Part shown: piece by piece, positions 54,459 through 63,805 of the stretch
Position numbering within the stretch: position 1 is the stretch's first letter
Layout of the letters: every line of letters begins with the position of its first letter
Assembly (NCBI GenBank): GCA_030425145.1
Contig: JAUHVK010000018.1
Span: 1-64,000, forward strand
Length of the DNA: 64,000 bases
From: Alphaproteobacteria bacterium
Lineage (GTDB): Bacteria > Pseudomonadota > Alphaproteobacteria > Rhodobacterales > Rhodobacteraceae
Direction: 5' to 3'
Notes under the pieces: generated by a model
Database searches by the model: none
What the model saw: only the letters and a program-made list of their open reading frames with translations
What the model was told of the DNA's origin: nothing
Program-made: the position numbers and the translations under genes

Positions 54459-55394
54459 TCAGGGAAGGGTGCCGAGCCACAGCCAGGCGGTGATGACCGA
54501 CAACGCACTTGCCCCAAGCACCGAAGACGCCACAACCCGGCGCGCGCGTCCGTAAATATTGGCGAAGACATAGCAGTTCACGCCTGGGGCCATTGCAGCC
54601 GTGATGACCGCGCTGCGGAACGCGCTGTCGTCTAGATCGAAGGCGGTGCCGAGTGTCCACGTGATGGACGGGTGCAGGATCAGGCTGATCCCGCAGATGA
54701 AGAGGATGATCCGCATATCCCCTTCGGGACGGTAGCGGAAGAGCACACCCCCCATTGCAAAAAGTGCCGCGGGCAGGGCCGTGCGCACCATCATGTCGAG
54801 TGCGTCGGTGAACGGTGCGGGAAGCGTAACGTCCAGCAGGTTGAAGATAGCACCCAAGGCAATGCCGATCACCAGCGCGTTGCGGAACATCGCCTTGACG
54901 ACAATCAGCGGCACGTTCCGGTTCGGCTGCCCCGACGCGCTGGCGCGGACAAATTCCATTGTGGTGATGCCGATGCCGTAACAGAAGGGCGAGTGGAAGG
55001 CGATGATCGCATAGTTCGCTGAAAGGGAGTCTGGGCCGAAGGCGCGTTCGGTGATCGCAAGGCCGATCAGGACGGAGTTGGCAAAGAGGCAGGTAAAGCC
55101 AATTGCCACCGAATCTTCCCAATCCCGCTTGAAGAGATAGCGCGCACCGAAGAGGCCGACCGTGAAGCAGGTCAGGGAGCCGGTGTAGAAGCTTATTAGC
55201 AGCGGAAACGAAAAGCTGTCGCCCAGATCCAGTGTCCAGATCGCACGGAACAACAGGCAGGGCAGCGCGACGTTCTGGGTGAAGGACATCAATCCGTCGA
55301 TTGAAGCGGCCGACAGCAACCCGCGCCAAGCCACCATGTAGCCGAAGCCGATGACCAGAAAGACTGGCAGGATGATGTCGAGAAGCGCCTGCAT
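54459..55394 (-). CDS. AEC-family transporter
   Basis: The 311-residue protein has about ten hydrophobic segments in the AEC (auxin efflux carrier/malonate permease) pattern: VFLVIGFGYMVAWRGLLSAASIDGLMSFTQNVALPCLLF at the N-terminus and GAIFNLLDVTLPAPFTDALDMMVRTALPAALFAMGGVLFRY around the inter-half loop. The AxAPGVNCYVFAN motif lies near the end. It probably moves an organic acid; the substrate is unknown. It is transcribed leftward and appears to be a single gene. Confidence 0.88.
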   Translation of the reverse strand: MQALLDIILPVFLVIGFGYMVAWRGLLSAASIDGLMSFTQNVALPCLLFRAIWTLDLGDSFSFPLLISFYTGSLTCFTVGLFGARYLFKRDWEDSVAIGFTCLFANSVLIGLAITERAFGPDSLSANYAIIAFHSPFCYGIGITTMEFVRASASGQPNRNVPLIVVKAMFRNALVIGIALGAIFNLLDVTLPAPFTDALDMMVRTALPAALFAMGGVLFRYRPEGDMRIILFICGISLILHPSITWTLGTAFDLDDSAFRSAVITAAMAPGVNCYVFANIYGRARRVVASSVLGASALSVITAWLWLGTLP

Positions 55395-55440
55395 CAGCGG
55401 GGTATCCGTACGGTTCGACCGTCGTATCGTACGGTCGGTA

Positions 55441-56244
55441 TCACCCGAGCGGCTGCGTTATCACCATGCCGTCATAGGCCGGTGTGATGTGGTCGGGGGT
55501 CTCGGCCTCGACCGCTGCATAGTCGAGGTCGATATGCATGTTGGTCAGCACACCCTGACGCGGTTTGGCGCGCTCCATCCATTCGAGCGATAGCGCGAGA
55601 TGTGCATGGGTCGGGTGCGGATCACGGCGCAGAGCGTCGAGGATCCAAACATCGAGGTTTTGCAGATGATCGGTCCAGACGTCTTCGGGGATCTTGGCAA
55701 CATCCGGCAGATAGGCCAGATCACCAATGCGGAACCCCAGCGCATCGATGCTGCCGTGGTTGACCTTGAATGGGGTCAGGGTGACTTGCCCCCCTGCACC
55801 GTCAACACTTACCGGTCCGTCAATCGTGTTCATGTCGAGGATCGGCGGGTAGGGGCTGTCGGAAGGTTGCACAAAGGCATAGCCGAAGCGCGAGAAAAGA
55901 TCGTTCTGTGTGTCGCCGTCGGCCCAGACTTGCAACCGCTTGCGCATGTTGAAGACGATCATCCGCAGATCATCCAAGCCGTGCACATGGTCAGCGTGGC
56001 TGTGGGTGTAGACCACCGCGTCAAGTTCTCCGACCCCGGCGCTGAGCAGTTGCGCGCGCATGTCGGGGCTGGTGTCGATCAGAACGCGGGTCGTGCCACC
56101 GTCAGTGATGCGCTCGACCAGCAGCGAACAGCGGCGGCGGGTGTTCTTGGGATTGTCGGGATCGCAGGCGCCCCACAGGCCGCCAAGACGCGGGACACCG
56201 CCCGACGACCCGCAGCCAAGGATAGTGAAGTGCATTTCGCCCAT
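55441..56244 (-). CDS. MBL-fold metallohydrolase
   Basis: The 267-residue protein has the metallo-beta-lactamase metal motif THSHADHVHGLDDLR, a preceding LGCGSSGGVPRLGGLWGACDPDNPKNTRRRCSLLV seen in PhnP/RNase-Z-like proteins, and later histidines NHGSIDALGFRIG and THAHLALSLEW. The ATG overlaps the TAA of tatD, and the order tmk-holB-tatD-MBL is a conserved block. Substrate is unknown; a phosphodiesterase activity is plausible by family. Confidence 0.9.
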   Translation of the reverse strand: MGEMHFTILGCGSSGGVPRLGGLWGACDPDNPKNTRRRCSLLVERITDGGTTRVLIDTSPDMRAQLLSAGVGELDAVVYTHSHADHVHGLDDLRMIVFNMRKRLQVWADGDTQNDLFSRFGYAFVQPSDSPYPPILDMNTIDGPVSVDGAGGQVTLTPFKVNHGSIDALGFRIGDLAYLPDVAKIPEDVWTDHLQNLDVWILDALRRDPHPTHAHLALSLEWMERAKPRQGVLTNMHIDLDYAAVEAETPDHITPAYDGMVITQPLG

Positions 56245-57047
56245 TACGCAGCGGCCTCGTATTGCGCGGCCTTCCAGAACAGACGGTCGAAATTGGCCTC
56301 GGTCTGGGCGGCAAAGTCGGAATAGTCCATACCGTAAATCTCTGCGCCGACGCGGGCGGTATGTGCGGTGTAGGCCGGTTCATTGCGCTTGCCGCGATGG
56401 GGCGGGGGCGCAAGGTAGGGGCTGTCGGTTTCCACGAGTATCCGGTCCACCGGAGCGTTCGCGAAGATATCGCGCAGTTCCTGGCTTTTGGGGAAGGCGG
56501 CGATGCCGGACATGGAGAGATAGAACCCAAGGTCCAGCGCCGCACGGGCCAGTTCGGCGGACGAGGAAAAGCAATGCATCACACAGGTATAGGGCTTGGT
56601 CTTGAAGCCTTCCGTGAGGATGCGCGCCATGTCGTCATCGGCGGCACGGGCGTGAATGATCAATGGCAGACCGGTTTCCTGCGCCGCCTCGATATGTACG
56701 CGGAGCGAGGTTTTCTGAATGTCGGCGGTTTCAGCAGTATAGTGGTAGTCGAGCCCGGTTTCGCCCAAGCCGACGAATTTCGGATGCTGGGACAGTTTGA
56801 CCAGTTCATCCACCGTCGTCAGCGGCTGATCCGCTGCGCTCATCGGGTGGATGCCTGCCGCGTAGAACACCGGGTCGAATTCCTCGGCGATGGCGCGCAC
56901 GAGCGGTTCATTTCGCAGACGGGTGCAGATCGTCACCATGCGGCGCACGCCAGCCTCGAGCGCGCGGGCGATCACCTCGGGGCGTTCGTCGTCGAAATCC
57001 GGGAAGTCCAGATGGCAATGGCTGTCGGTGATCTGTGGTGTCAACAT
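56244..57047 (-). CDS. tatD: TatD-family metal-dependent hydrolase
   Basis: TatD-type enzymes are metal-dependent DNases or D-aminoacyl-tRNA hydrolases. The 267-residue form starts MLTPQITDSHCHLDFPDF, with the HxH metal pair at residues 10 and 12. GLGETGLDYHY, LPLIIHARAADDDMARIL, CVMHCFSSSAELARAAL and LVETDSPYLAPPPHRGKRNEPAY supply the other ligands. The ATG at 57047 is chosen by alignment with the family; longer in-frame upstream codons run through the intergenic gap. Confidence 0.93.
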   Translation of the reverse strand: MLTPQITDSHCHLDFPDFDDERPEVIARALEAGVRRMVTICTRLRNEPLVRAIAEEFDPVFYAAGIHPMSAADQPLTTVDELVKLSQHPKFVGLGETGLDYHYTAETADIQKTSLRVHIEAAQETGLPLIIHARAADDDMARILTEGFKTKPYTCVMHCFSSSAELARAALDLGFYLSMSGIAAFPKSQELRDIFANAPVDRILVETDSPYLAPPPHRGKRNEPAYTAHTARVGAEIYGMDYSDFAAQTEANFDRLFWKAAQYEAAA

Positions 57048-57090
57048 GAGGCTGGTATCAGGGATGCGGGCAGGAGCGTCAAGACGTCGC

Positions 57091-58218
57091 TTACGACCTG
57101 GGGCAGCCCTCCTGAAGGGCAAGGAAGCTGGAAAGCAGGAGCGATCCTGGTTCGACATTCACCGCACGCCCGTGGCGCAGGCGTTCGCCCTGATCCTGTG
57201 CCAGTTGCGCCCATTGCCGTGCGGCTGTGGGTGAGGGGCAGAGGCGTTGGAACGTCTGAGCCTCGCCCTTTGCCGCTTGCGGATCGGGCGGATGCCCAGT
57301 GGCCCCGGTGCGGGCAAGCCGCGTCAAGGCGCGGTCGAAGAGGCCCAAAAGCAGGTCGAGCCGCTCTTCCTTGCCGCGTCCGGCGGCGCTTTCGGCCAGC
57401 GCGATGGCATGGGGGCGGCTGAGGTCGGGCAGGGTGGACAGCAGTTTGACAATATCCGCATAGAGCTTGAGCCCGTCCTGCTGCATCAGGCGCACCGCTT
57501 CGCCAACGGACCCGCCAGAAAGGGCAGCCAGCGCGGCGGGGTCCGACACGGTCTGGTCAATCTCGGTCGCGGCCAGCGCCTGCGCCATATCGGCGCCATT
57601 GAGCGGAGCCAGCCGCAATTCGCGGCAGCGGGACCGGATGGTCGGCAAAAGACGTGAGGGTTGGTGACTGACCAAGAGCAGCGTTGTGCGGTCTGGCGGT
57701 TCTTCCAGTAATTTGAGGATCGCGTTGGCGGCGCTGATGTTCATGTCGTCGGCAGCATCAACGATCACAACGCGGCGTCCGCCATCCGCGGCGGAGAGCG
57801 CGAAGAAACCTTTGAGCTTGCGCACCTCGTCCACGGTGATCTGGGCCTTCAGGCGTTTGGCCTTTTCGTCATAAGGGCGGCGCAATGCGAACAGTCCCGG
57901 TTCCGACCCGGCCATCATGCGGCGGGACACAGGGTGATCTTCGGCGATGTGCAGGTCGGTGGGCGGCGGCGGCGCGCCGAAAAGCCCGTCGTCCTGAGCA
58001 GGAGGCGTGGCAAGCAGAAACCGCGCGATCTGCCATGCCAGCGTCGCCTTGCCCACGCCGCGCGGGCCGGTGATCAGCCAGCCGTGGTGCAGCCGGTCGG
58101 AGCTGAAGGCTTGCAGGAAATCCGCCTGCGCCGCATCCTGACCGTAGAGTTTGGCGGTCTCGCGTGGATGCGGCGCACCGTCGATGCGGTCTGGTTCTGG
58201 CTGGGTTGCGTCACTCAT
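57091..58218 (-). CDS. holB: DNA polymerase III subunit delta' (HolB)
   Basis: Delta' is a clamp-loader subunit. The 375-residue protein has Walker A GPRGVGKATL at about residues 50-60, the conserved RPYDEKAKRLKAQITVDEVRKLKGFFALSAADGGRRVVIVDAADDMNISAANAILKLLEEPP, and the SRC motif RSRCRELRL. It starts within the end of tmk (ATGA overlap) and precedes tatD. Confidence 0.94.
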   Translation of the reverse strand: MSDATQPEPDRIDGAPHPRETAKLYGQDAAQADFLQAFSSDRLHHGWLITGPRGVGKATLAWQIARFLLATPPAQDDGLFGAPPPPTDLHIAEDHPVSRRMMAGSEPGLFALRRPYDEKAKRLKAQITVDEVRKLKGFFALSAADGGRRVVIVDAADDMNISAANAILKLLEEPPDRTTLLLVSHQPSRLLPTIRSRCRELRLAPLNGADMAQALAATEIDQTVSDPAALAALSGGSVGEAVRLMQQDGLKLYADIVKLLSTLPDLSRPHAIALAESAAGRGKEERLDLLLGLFDRALTRLARTGATGHPPDPQAAKGEAQTFQRLCPSPTAARQWAQLAQDQGERLRHGRAVNVEPGSLLLSSFLALQEGCPRS

Positions 58219-58841
58219 GTCAGATGCGGGCTTACCGCAGCCCAGACATCCTCTGCAACGGTGTCGGTATCGCGCGCACCGTCGATGACGCGAAAGCGGT
58301 CGGCGTATTCCTTGGCCAAAGCCAGAAAACCTTCGCGCATCGCTTCTTGCAGGGAGGCGCCGAAATCCTCGAACCGTTCTTCGACCGTGTTGCGCGCCTT
58401 GGCGCGGCTGAGCCCAATTTCCGGATCCATGTCGATGAGCAGCGTGAGATCCGGCTCTACCCCGATCATCAGATCGTGCAACGCATCGACCTTGGCCCGC
58501 AGATTGCCGCGCGACAGGCCCTGATACATGCGGGTGCTGTCTGCAAACCGGTCACAGATCACCACCTTGCCCGCCTCAAGTGCGGGTTGAATGGTGCGTT
58601 CCAGATGGTCACGGCGGGCGGCGGTAAAGAGCAGAAGTTCAGTCTCGGCCGACCAGCGGTCAGGATCACCCTGCAACACGAGCGCGCGGATTTCCTCGGC
58701 CCCGGGAGAGCCGCCGGGTTCGCGGGTGTGCACCACGTCCACGCCCTCAGCACGCAGGCGGTCGGCCAGCATCCGCGCCTGTGTGGACTTGCCCGATCCG
58801 TCGATCCCTTCGAAGCTCAAAAACAGCCCGGATCGGCTCAC
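58215..58841 (-). CDS. tmk: Thymidylate kinase
   Basis: Tmk phosphorylates dTMP to dTDP. The 208-residue protein has P-loop FEGIDGSGKSTQ at about residues 9-20, the TREPGGSPGAEEIR substrate loop, the DRFADSTRMYQG segment, and LLIDMDPEIGLSRAK, all typical. It overlaps dacC upstream and holB downstream by four bases each. Confidence 0.97.
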   Translation of the reverse strand: MSRSGLFLSFEGIDGSGKSTQARMLADRLRAEGVDVVHTREPGGSPGAEEIRALVLQGDPDRWSAETELLLFTAARRDHLERTIQPALEAGKVVICDRFADSTRMYQGLSRGNLRAKVDALHDLMIGVEPDLTLLIDMDPEIGLSRAKARNTVEERFEDFGASLQEAMREGFLALAKEYADRFRVIDGARDTDTVAEDVWAAVSPHLT

Positions 58842-60010
58842 ATCGTATCCTCGGCGGGGGCTTGCAAACGCTCCAACAACACCTGCGATACGCTCATCAT
58901 GCGCGCGACAAACCCGCTCGCGGGTACGGCACTTGCAGCATATAGCGGGATGCGGTGTTCTGGCAGGCCCTCGGGGCTGATGATCAGCTCGGCCAATTGC
59001 CGCCCTTCTGCGATGGGTGCTACGATCGGGCCGGTATAGACGACTTCTGCGGTCACGCCCTGTCCCGGAGTGTTCGGCAAGAGCAGTGTCACGTCTTCCT
59101 TGGCCATCAGGCCGACTTTCTCACTGGCGCCCATCCAGACATCGGCTTCCGCGATCACCGACCCGGCCCGGGTGACCGTTTTCTCTGCGAATTGGCGGAA
59201 GGACCAATTGACGATGGATTCGGATTCCTGCGCGCGTGCCTGTGCTGAATCGAGCCCTGTGATGGTAAAGATCACCCGCCGGTCGCCCTGCTTGGCCGAC
59301 CCGACAAGGCCATACCCGGCTTCCTGTGTGTGGCCGGTCTTGAGACCATCCGCGCCGATGCCCAAGGCAAGAAGGGGGTTGCGGTTGAACCGGTTGGACG
59401 CTTCGGCCTCGTCAAAGAGAAACTCTTTTTCCGAGAACATCGGGTAGAATTCGGGGAAATCCTCGATCAGGCGCTGGGCCAGAAGAGTCAGGTCGCGCAT
59501 CGACATGACATGACCTTCGGCGGGCCAGCCGCTGGAGTTCTTGAAGATCGAATTGGTCATGCCCAGCTGCTGCGCGCGCTGCGTCATCATACGGGCGAAA
59601 CCGGGTTCAGAGCCGTCGGGAGAGAGGGCTTCGGCCAGAACCACGCAGGCGTCGTTGCCCGAAAGCACGATGATGCCGCGGATCAGGTCTTCGACCGCAA
59701 CCCGTTCCCCTTGCCGCAAGAACAGCGTCGAGCCGCCAAAGGAATTGGCATGGGCCGAAACGGGCAGTTCTTCGTTCAGCCGCAGGCGTCCGTCGCGCAC
59801 CGCTTCAAACGCGATGTAAAGCGTCATCAGCTTAGACATCGAGGCAGGCGGCAAAGGCGTGTCGGCGTTCTTGGCCAAAAGCACCGTGCCGGTCTTTTCG
59901 TCCAGAACAAAGGCCGCTGTCGCGCGCGTGTCAAAGGCCGAGGCCGAGGTTGTCGACAACAGCAGCGCGGTCAGGCTGGCGGAAACGAATGCGCGATATG
60001 TGCGGATCAT
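58838..60010 (-). CDS. dacC: D-alanyl-D-alanine carboxypeptidase (PBP5/6 type)
   Basis: The enzyme trims the terminal D-Ala of peptidoglycan pentapeptides in the periplasm. The 390-residue precursor has a signal peptide ending near SASA (residue 25), SxxK as Ser57-Met-Ser-Lys60, SxN as Ser117-Gly-Asn119, and the KTG motif in GLKTGHTQEAGYG. The C-terminal region (about 285-390) is the second domain of PBP5-type enzymes with a terminal amphipathic helix. The symbol dacC is used for the group; dacA would be equally fair. Confidence 0.93.
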   Translation of the reverse strand: MIRTYRAFVSASLTALLLSTTSASAFDTRATAAFVLDEKTGTVLLAKNADTPLPPASMSKLMTLYIAFEAVRDGRLRLNEELPVSAHANSFGGSTLFLRQGERVAVEDLIRGIIVLSGNDACVVLAEALSPDGSEPGFARMMTQRAQQLGMTNSIFKNSSGWPAEGHVMSMRDLTLLAQRLIEDFPEFYPMFSEKEFLFDEAEASNRFNRNPLLALGIGADGLKTGHTQEAGYGLVGSAKQGDRRVIFTITGLDSAQARAQESESIVNWSFRQFAEKTVTRAGSVIAEADVWMGASEKVGLMAKEDVTLLLPNTPGQGVTAEVVYTGPIVAPIAEGRQLAELIISPEGLPEHRIPLYAASAVPASGFVARMMSVSQVLLERLQAPAEDTM

Positions 60011-60042
60011 GGCAGCTCTCCTGTCAGACCTGCGGGGTCGGT

Positions 60043-60930
60043 TCAGTTGGTGACGGCATAAGCGTCGGTAAACCCGGTATCCTTGATCTTGGCAAGCAGG
60101 GTGCTGCGCTCTGCGCGGGTCTGCGCCGGTCCGACAAGCACACGCCAGAAGGTCTTGCCGCTGGAGGATTGCTTGAGAACCGTCGGCACCATCCCGGCCT
60201 GACGCATCGCGGTGGCGGTGTTGTTGGCGTTCTGTTCGACACTGAAAATGCCGATCTGGATGAACGGCTTGTCCAGCGATGATTTGGCGGGTGCGGTCGC
60301 GGCGGCCGGGGCAGGGGCCGCAGGTGCATCAAGCACGGCAGCCGCGGTTTCGGCAATCGGATCAAGCGTGGTTTCGGCAACTTCTGCAGGCGCATCAAGG
60401 CCGCCGTCACTGATCGGCGCATCCTGCGGCGGTGCCGAGGTGGCATCGTCCGGGACTTCCTCGCGGCGCAGGGCGACGACGTTGAGTTGTGTGGGGGCGC
60501 CCGCCAACACGCCAAGGGCGGCGGCGGCATCGGACGAGATTTGCAACCGCGGTCCGGGGGTTTCGCGTTCCTTGCGGAAGAGGGCGCCGATCACGAAATT
60601 GCCGTTGGCTTCGTTGCGGATGATCACACGTTCCGGTTCGGATACATCGGGATGCGCAGCCCAGACACCGCCCAGCGACGGGCGTCCATCCCACAAGCCG
60701 TTTTCACTGACCGAGAATACCTCGGGTGCTTCGACATCCCGCTCGACCAGCCGTGTCGCGCGGGCCCCTGCGGGCGCGGCGCCGTCGGCAGTCTCGGCGG
60801 AGGAGCCGCCTTGCAGGAAGGCGGGCATATTCACACCCTCGCAGCCTGCGAGCGCAATCAAAGCAACGCCGCAAAGGGCAGTGGCGCGCGTGCTGCGCCA
60901 AAGCGAAGAATGGGTAATTCTGGTATTCAT
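60043..60930 (-). CDS. SPOR-domain lipoprotein
   Basis: The 295-residue precursor has a lipoprotein signal ending ALAGC with the lipid cysteine at residue 30. The middle contains a conserved segment (VFSVSENGLWDGRPSLGGVWAAHPDVSEPERVIIRN), also reported as a RlpA-like region, an Ala/Pro-rich linker follows, and the C-terminus is a SPOR domain (FIQIGIFSVEQNANNTATAMRQAGMVPTVLKQSSSGKTFWRVLVGP) that binds denuded septal glycan. It is likely outer-membrane-anchored and acts in septal cell-wall turnover together with DacC. Confidence 0.88.
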   Translation of the reverse strand: MNTRITHSSLWRSTRATALCGVALIALAGCEGVNMPAFLQGGSSAETADGAAPAGARATRLVERDVEAPEVFSVSENGLWDGRPSLGGVWAAHPDVSEPERVIIRNEANGNFVIGALFRKERETPGPRLQISSDAAAALGVLAGAPTQLNVVALRREEVPDDATSAPPQDAPISDGGLDAPAEVAETTLDPIAETAAAVLDAPAAPAPAAATAPAKSSLDKPFIQIGIFSVEQNANNTATAMRQAGMVPTVLKQSSSGKTFWRVLVGPAQTRAERSTLLAKIKDTGFTDAYAVTN

Positions 60931-61114
60931 GCCTGCTCGCCTTCTGCTGTGCCGAATTGGGCGCAATTCAGGGCGACCGACCCCGCGCCACTCATTATTT
61001 TGTGCGAGCTTACAGTCTTCCAAGCCTCAAGAAAAGTCTGACGGCACCCCTGCGCAGATTTTCCCCCAGGGCCGCTTTCAGAATCGGAATTCAGAGGCTA
61101 TGTCACCGGCCACC

Positions 61115-61204
61115 GGAGGTTTGGCAGAGTGGTCGAATGCGGCGGTCTTGAAAACCGTTGGGCGTGAGAGCGTCCCCAGGGTTCGAATCCCTGAGCCTCC
61201 GCCA
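61115..61204 (+). tRNA. tRNA-Ser (TGA anticodon)
   Basis: The 90-base class II tRNA has acceptor stem GGAGGTT/AGCCTCC, an anticodon stem CGGT/ACCG with loop CTTGAAA (anticodon TGA, reading UCA), a long variable arm, T loop GTTCGAATC and encoded CCA after discriminator G. Confidence 0.95.
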
Positions 61205-61307
61205 CATCATCCCGCGCATTATTGATCTTCCGATCGCGTGTCTTGCACCGCGTCACGCTGTTCCCATATTTTGATCAGTCCCAGGACTGGGCCAGCCGGA
61301 GAAAACG

Positions 61308-62231
61308 ATGGGATATGTGAAGACTGCGATCCTGATGGCGGCGATGACGGCGCTGTTCATGGGGGTGGGCTATCTGCTTGGCGGATCGGGTGGTGCGTTG
61401 ATTGCGCTGATCGTTGCTGCCGGAATGAACGCGTTTACGTGGTGGAACTCGGATCGCATGGTGCTGCGGATGCACAATGCGCAGCCGGTTCTGGCCGGTG
61501 ACCGGCTTGGTCTGCACGCGATGACGTCCGAATTGGCGCGGAATGCGGGCTTGCCGGAGCCGAAGGTCTACCTGATCGACACGCCGCAGCCGAACGCCTT
61601 TGCCACGGGTCGCAACCCGAAAAATGCCGCCGTCGCAGTGACATCCGGCCTGATGCGCAGTCTGAGCCGAGAAGAGATGGCGGGGGTCATTGCGCATGAG
61701 TTGGCGCATATCCGCAACCATGACACGGCGATCATGACGGTCACGGCGACATTTGCCGGTGCGATTTCGATGCTTGCCAATTTCGCCATGTTCTTTGGTG
61801 GCTCGCGCGAACGGCTCGGGATGATCGGTACGCTGCTGATGATGTTCCTTGCTCCAATGGCTGCCGCGCTGGTGCAGATGGCCATCAGCCGGACCCGCGA
61901 ATACGCCGCCGACAAGGCCGGGGCCGAGATTTGCGGCAACCCGCTCTGGTTGGCCTCGGCGTTGGAGAAGATCGCGATGGGGGCGGCGCGGATCGACAAT
62001 CATGCAGCCGAGCGCAATCCGGCGACGGCGCATATGTTCATCATTAACCCGCTACATGCCCACAAGCATGACAGCCTGTTTGCGACCCACCCGGCGACCG
62101 AAAACCGGATCGCGGCGCTACACGCGATGGCAGGGGCATCGAAGACAACCCGAAAATCGGCAGATCGTCCGGTGACGCGCAGCCGCATTCCGAACACGCG
62201 GTCCCGCGATCAGAGTGGGCCGTGGTCCTGA
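61308..62231 (+). CDS. htpX: Zinc metalloprotease HtpX
   Basis: HtpX is an inner-membrane M48-family protease that degrades misfolded membrane proteins. The 307-residue protein has two N-terminal membrane helices (about residues 4-45), the zinc motif HELAH (130-134), ANFAMFFGG plus a helix near 145-195, and [15 protein letters not shown] supplying the third ligand. The C-terminal stretch is basic. It is transcribed rightward and converges with the CBS gene. Confidence 0.95.
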   Translation: MGYVKTAILMAAMTALFMGVGYLLGGSGGALIALIVAAGMNAFTWWNSDRMVLRMHNAQPVLAGDRLGLHAMTSELARNAGLPEPKVYLIDTPQPNAFATGRNPKNAAVAVTSGLMRSLSREEMAGVIAHELAHIRNHDTAIMTVTATFAGAISMLANFAMFFGGSRERLGMIGTLLMMFLAPMAAALVQMAISRTREYAADKAGAEICGNPLWLASALEKIAMGAARIDNHAAERNPATAHMFIINPLHAHKHDSLFATHPATENRIAALHAMAGASKTTRKSADRPVTRSRIPNTRSRDQSGPWS

Positions 62232-62251
62232 GATGATGGCGGTTTTGGAAC

Positions 62252-62644
62252 CTAGCCCAAGCGGATCAATTCGGTCAGCACGTCTGACCGGTGCACAAGG
62301 CCCAATACCCGCTCTGCGTCACAGACGGGAAAGACGCGATGCGGATGCTTGAGGAACATTTCGGCGACCGCGATGATGTCATCATTGGGCTGAACGGTGA
62401 CGATGTTCGTGCTCATGTGATCTGCGACGCGTCCTGACCATTCCCGGTAGTAGCTTGCATGTAGCGCAGAGCGAAAGCAGTCCTTTTGCGTCAGCAAGCC
62501 GACCATCCGCACATCGTCGGCCACCACCGGGGCGGCAGCAGCGCGGGCGTCTACAAGGCGGGCGGCTGCGGTGCGGATGGGGGCTTCTTCGGTCAGCAGG
62601 AGTATGTCGGTCCTCATCACCGAGGAGATGCGGGTCTGTGTCAT
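62252..62644 (-). CDS. CBS-domain protein at the 3' end of the nqr operon
   Basis: The 130-residue protein is made of two CBS motifs (about residues 10-65 and 75-130: VMRTDILLLTEEAPIRTAAARLVDARAAAAPVVADDVRMVGLLTQKD, HMSTNIVTVQPNDDIIAVAEMFLKHPHRVFPVCDAERVLGLVHRSDVL). CBS pairs bind adenosyl ligands. The ATG overlaps the nqrM stop, so it is probably translated with the NQR genes. A regulatory role toward NQR is an inference from position only. Confidence 0.85.
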   Translation of the reverse strand: MTQTRISSVMRTDILLLTEEAPIRTAAARLVDARAAAAPVVADDVRMVGLLTQKDCFRSALHASYYREWSGRVADHMSTNIVTVQPNDDIIAVAEMFLKHPHRVFPVCDAERVLGLVHRSDVLTELIRLG

Positions 62645-62820
62645 GTACGGGCCTCGCTTTTCTTATGGCGGCGCAGCGGGCAATCGGCGCAACGCCCCTC
62701 GGGCCGTTTGTCGGCCGCGCTGCAAGAGGTGAGCGCGGGGCCGCGTCCCAGCATCAGGCCCAAACCGAGACCCCCGGCGGCGAGGGTGATGACGATCAGT
62801 GCGAAGATCAGTTCAAGCAT
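62641..62820 (-). CDS. nqrM: NQR maturation protein NqrM
   Basis: NqrM (DUF539) helps mature the Fe site of Na+-translocating NADH:quinone reductase. The 59-residue protein starts MLELIFALIVITLAAG after AAAGG, with one membrane helix and then GRGPALTSCSAADKRPEGRCADCPLRRHKK. Cys33, Cys44 and Cys47 remain, against four cysteines in the Vibrio protein as I recall; Cys33 is the one described as essential. It follows apbE by 13 bases. Confidence 0.85.
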   Translation of the reverse strand: MLELIFALIVITLAAGGLGLGLMLGRGPALTSCSAADKRPEGRCADCPLRRHKKSEART

Positions 62821-62833
62821 TTGACTGCCTTTC

Positions 62834-63802
62834 TCATCCCAGAACCTCACGGATGCCGCCGGTGTCGGTCCGGCGGAGTGTCTGGCCGTCCTCGAAGAGG
62901 AAAATTGCCGAGATGTCCTGCACACGAGCCAGTGCTGGGCCGCCGTCATCCCCCGCAGCGAACAGCGCGGTTGCCCAGCCGTCGGCGGTCATGGCGTCCT
63001 TGGCCAGAACCGTCACGGACCGAAGGCGTCCGGCGACGGGGTGGGCTGTGGCAGGGTCCATGATGTGCCCCCAGAGTTGCCCGTTCCGCCCGTAGCTCTG
63101 TACGCCCAGACCCGATGTCGCCACGGCCATGCCTGCGGGCAGGTGCAGCACCATGTCTGTCGGGTGGCCAGTAACCGGATGCTCAACCGCAATACGCCAG
63201 TCCCGGCCTTCCGGGTGTCGACCCAAGGCGCGGAACTCGCCGCCCAAATCAAGCAGGGCATCGGTCAGGCCCTGATCTCGGGCCAGACGTGCGGCGCGGT
63301 CCAGTGCGCGACCTTTGGCGATACCGCAGAGGTCGAGCGTCAGGTCACTGTCTGTTTTGGAGAGCCAGCCTTCTGTCACCGAAACACCGCGCCAGTCTGC
63401 CACCGCGCCGTCGGTGATCGGGCCAAAGCCCCAGCGCGCGACGAGAGGTCCGACGGTTGGATCGAACGCGCCTTCACTGATCTGCGCCAGGGCTAGCGCG
63501 GCTTCGGTCACATGGGTGAGTTCGCTACTTGCCGCACGGCCGGTAGTACTGGTGTTGAACCGCGACAGCGTGCTGTCGGCACGCCATGGCGACATCTCGA
63601 GATCGACCTCTGCGAAAAGATCGGAGACCGCGCGGCGAAGGGGTTCTAACCCGCCGACATCCGTGCCTGCGATCCGCCAAGACGTTCCGAAAGCCATTCC
63701 CGACATGTCTTGAATCGGCGAGGCGCGCAGGATCGACGGGGCAGCGAGGGTGGCGCAGAGGGCGGCCAGAACGTCCCGGCGCGATGATGAGCGTGTGTTC
63801 AT
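62834..63802 (-). CDS. apbE: FAD:protein FMN transferase ApbE
   Basis: ApbE attaches FMN covalently to NqrB and NqrC on the periplasmic side. The 322-residue precursor begins MNTRSSSRRDVLAALCATLAAPSILRASP, a Tat/Sec-like signal (SRRDVL). It has FGTSWRIAG, the conserved AEVDLEMSPWRADSTLSRFN, FDPTVGPLVARWGFG, LTLDLCGIAKGRALDRAARL and DALLDLGGEFRALG, all ApbE hallmarks. The start is 3 bases beyond the nqrF stop. nqrM follows. Confidence 0.94.
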   Translation of the reverse strand: MNTRSSSRRDVLAALCATLAAPSILRASPIQDMSGMAFGTSWRIAGTDVGGLEPLRRAVSDLFAEVDLEMSPWRADSTLSRFNTSTTGRAASSELTHVTEAALALAQISEGAFDPTVGPLVARWGFGPITDGAVADWRGVSVTEGWLSKTDSDLTLDLCGIAKGRALDRAARLARDQGLTDALLDLGGEFRALGRHPEGRDWRIAVEHPVTGHPTDMVLHLPAGMAVATSGLGVQSYGRNGQLWGHIMDPATAHPVAGRLRSVTVLAKDAMTADGWATALFAAGDDGGPALARVQDISAIFLFEDGQTLRRTDTGGIREVLG

Positions 63803-63805
63803 GTC

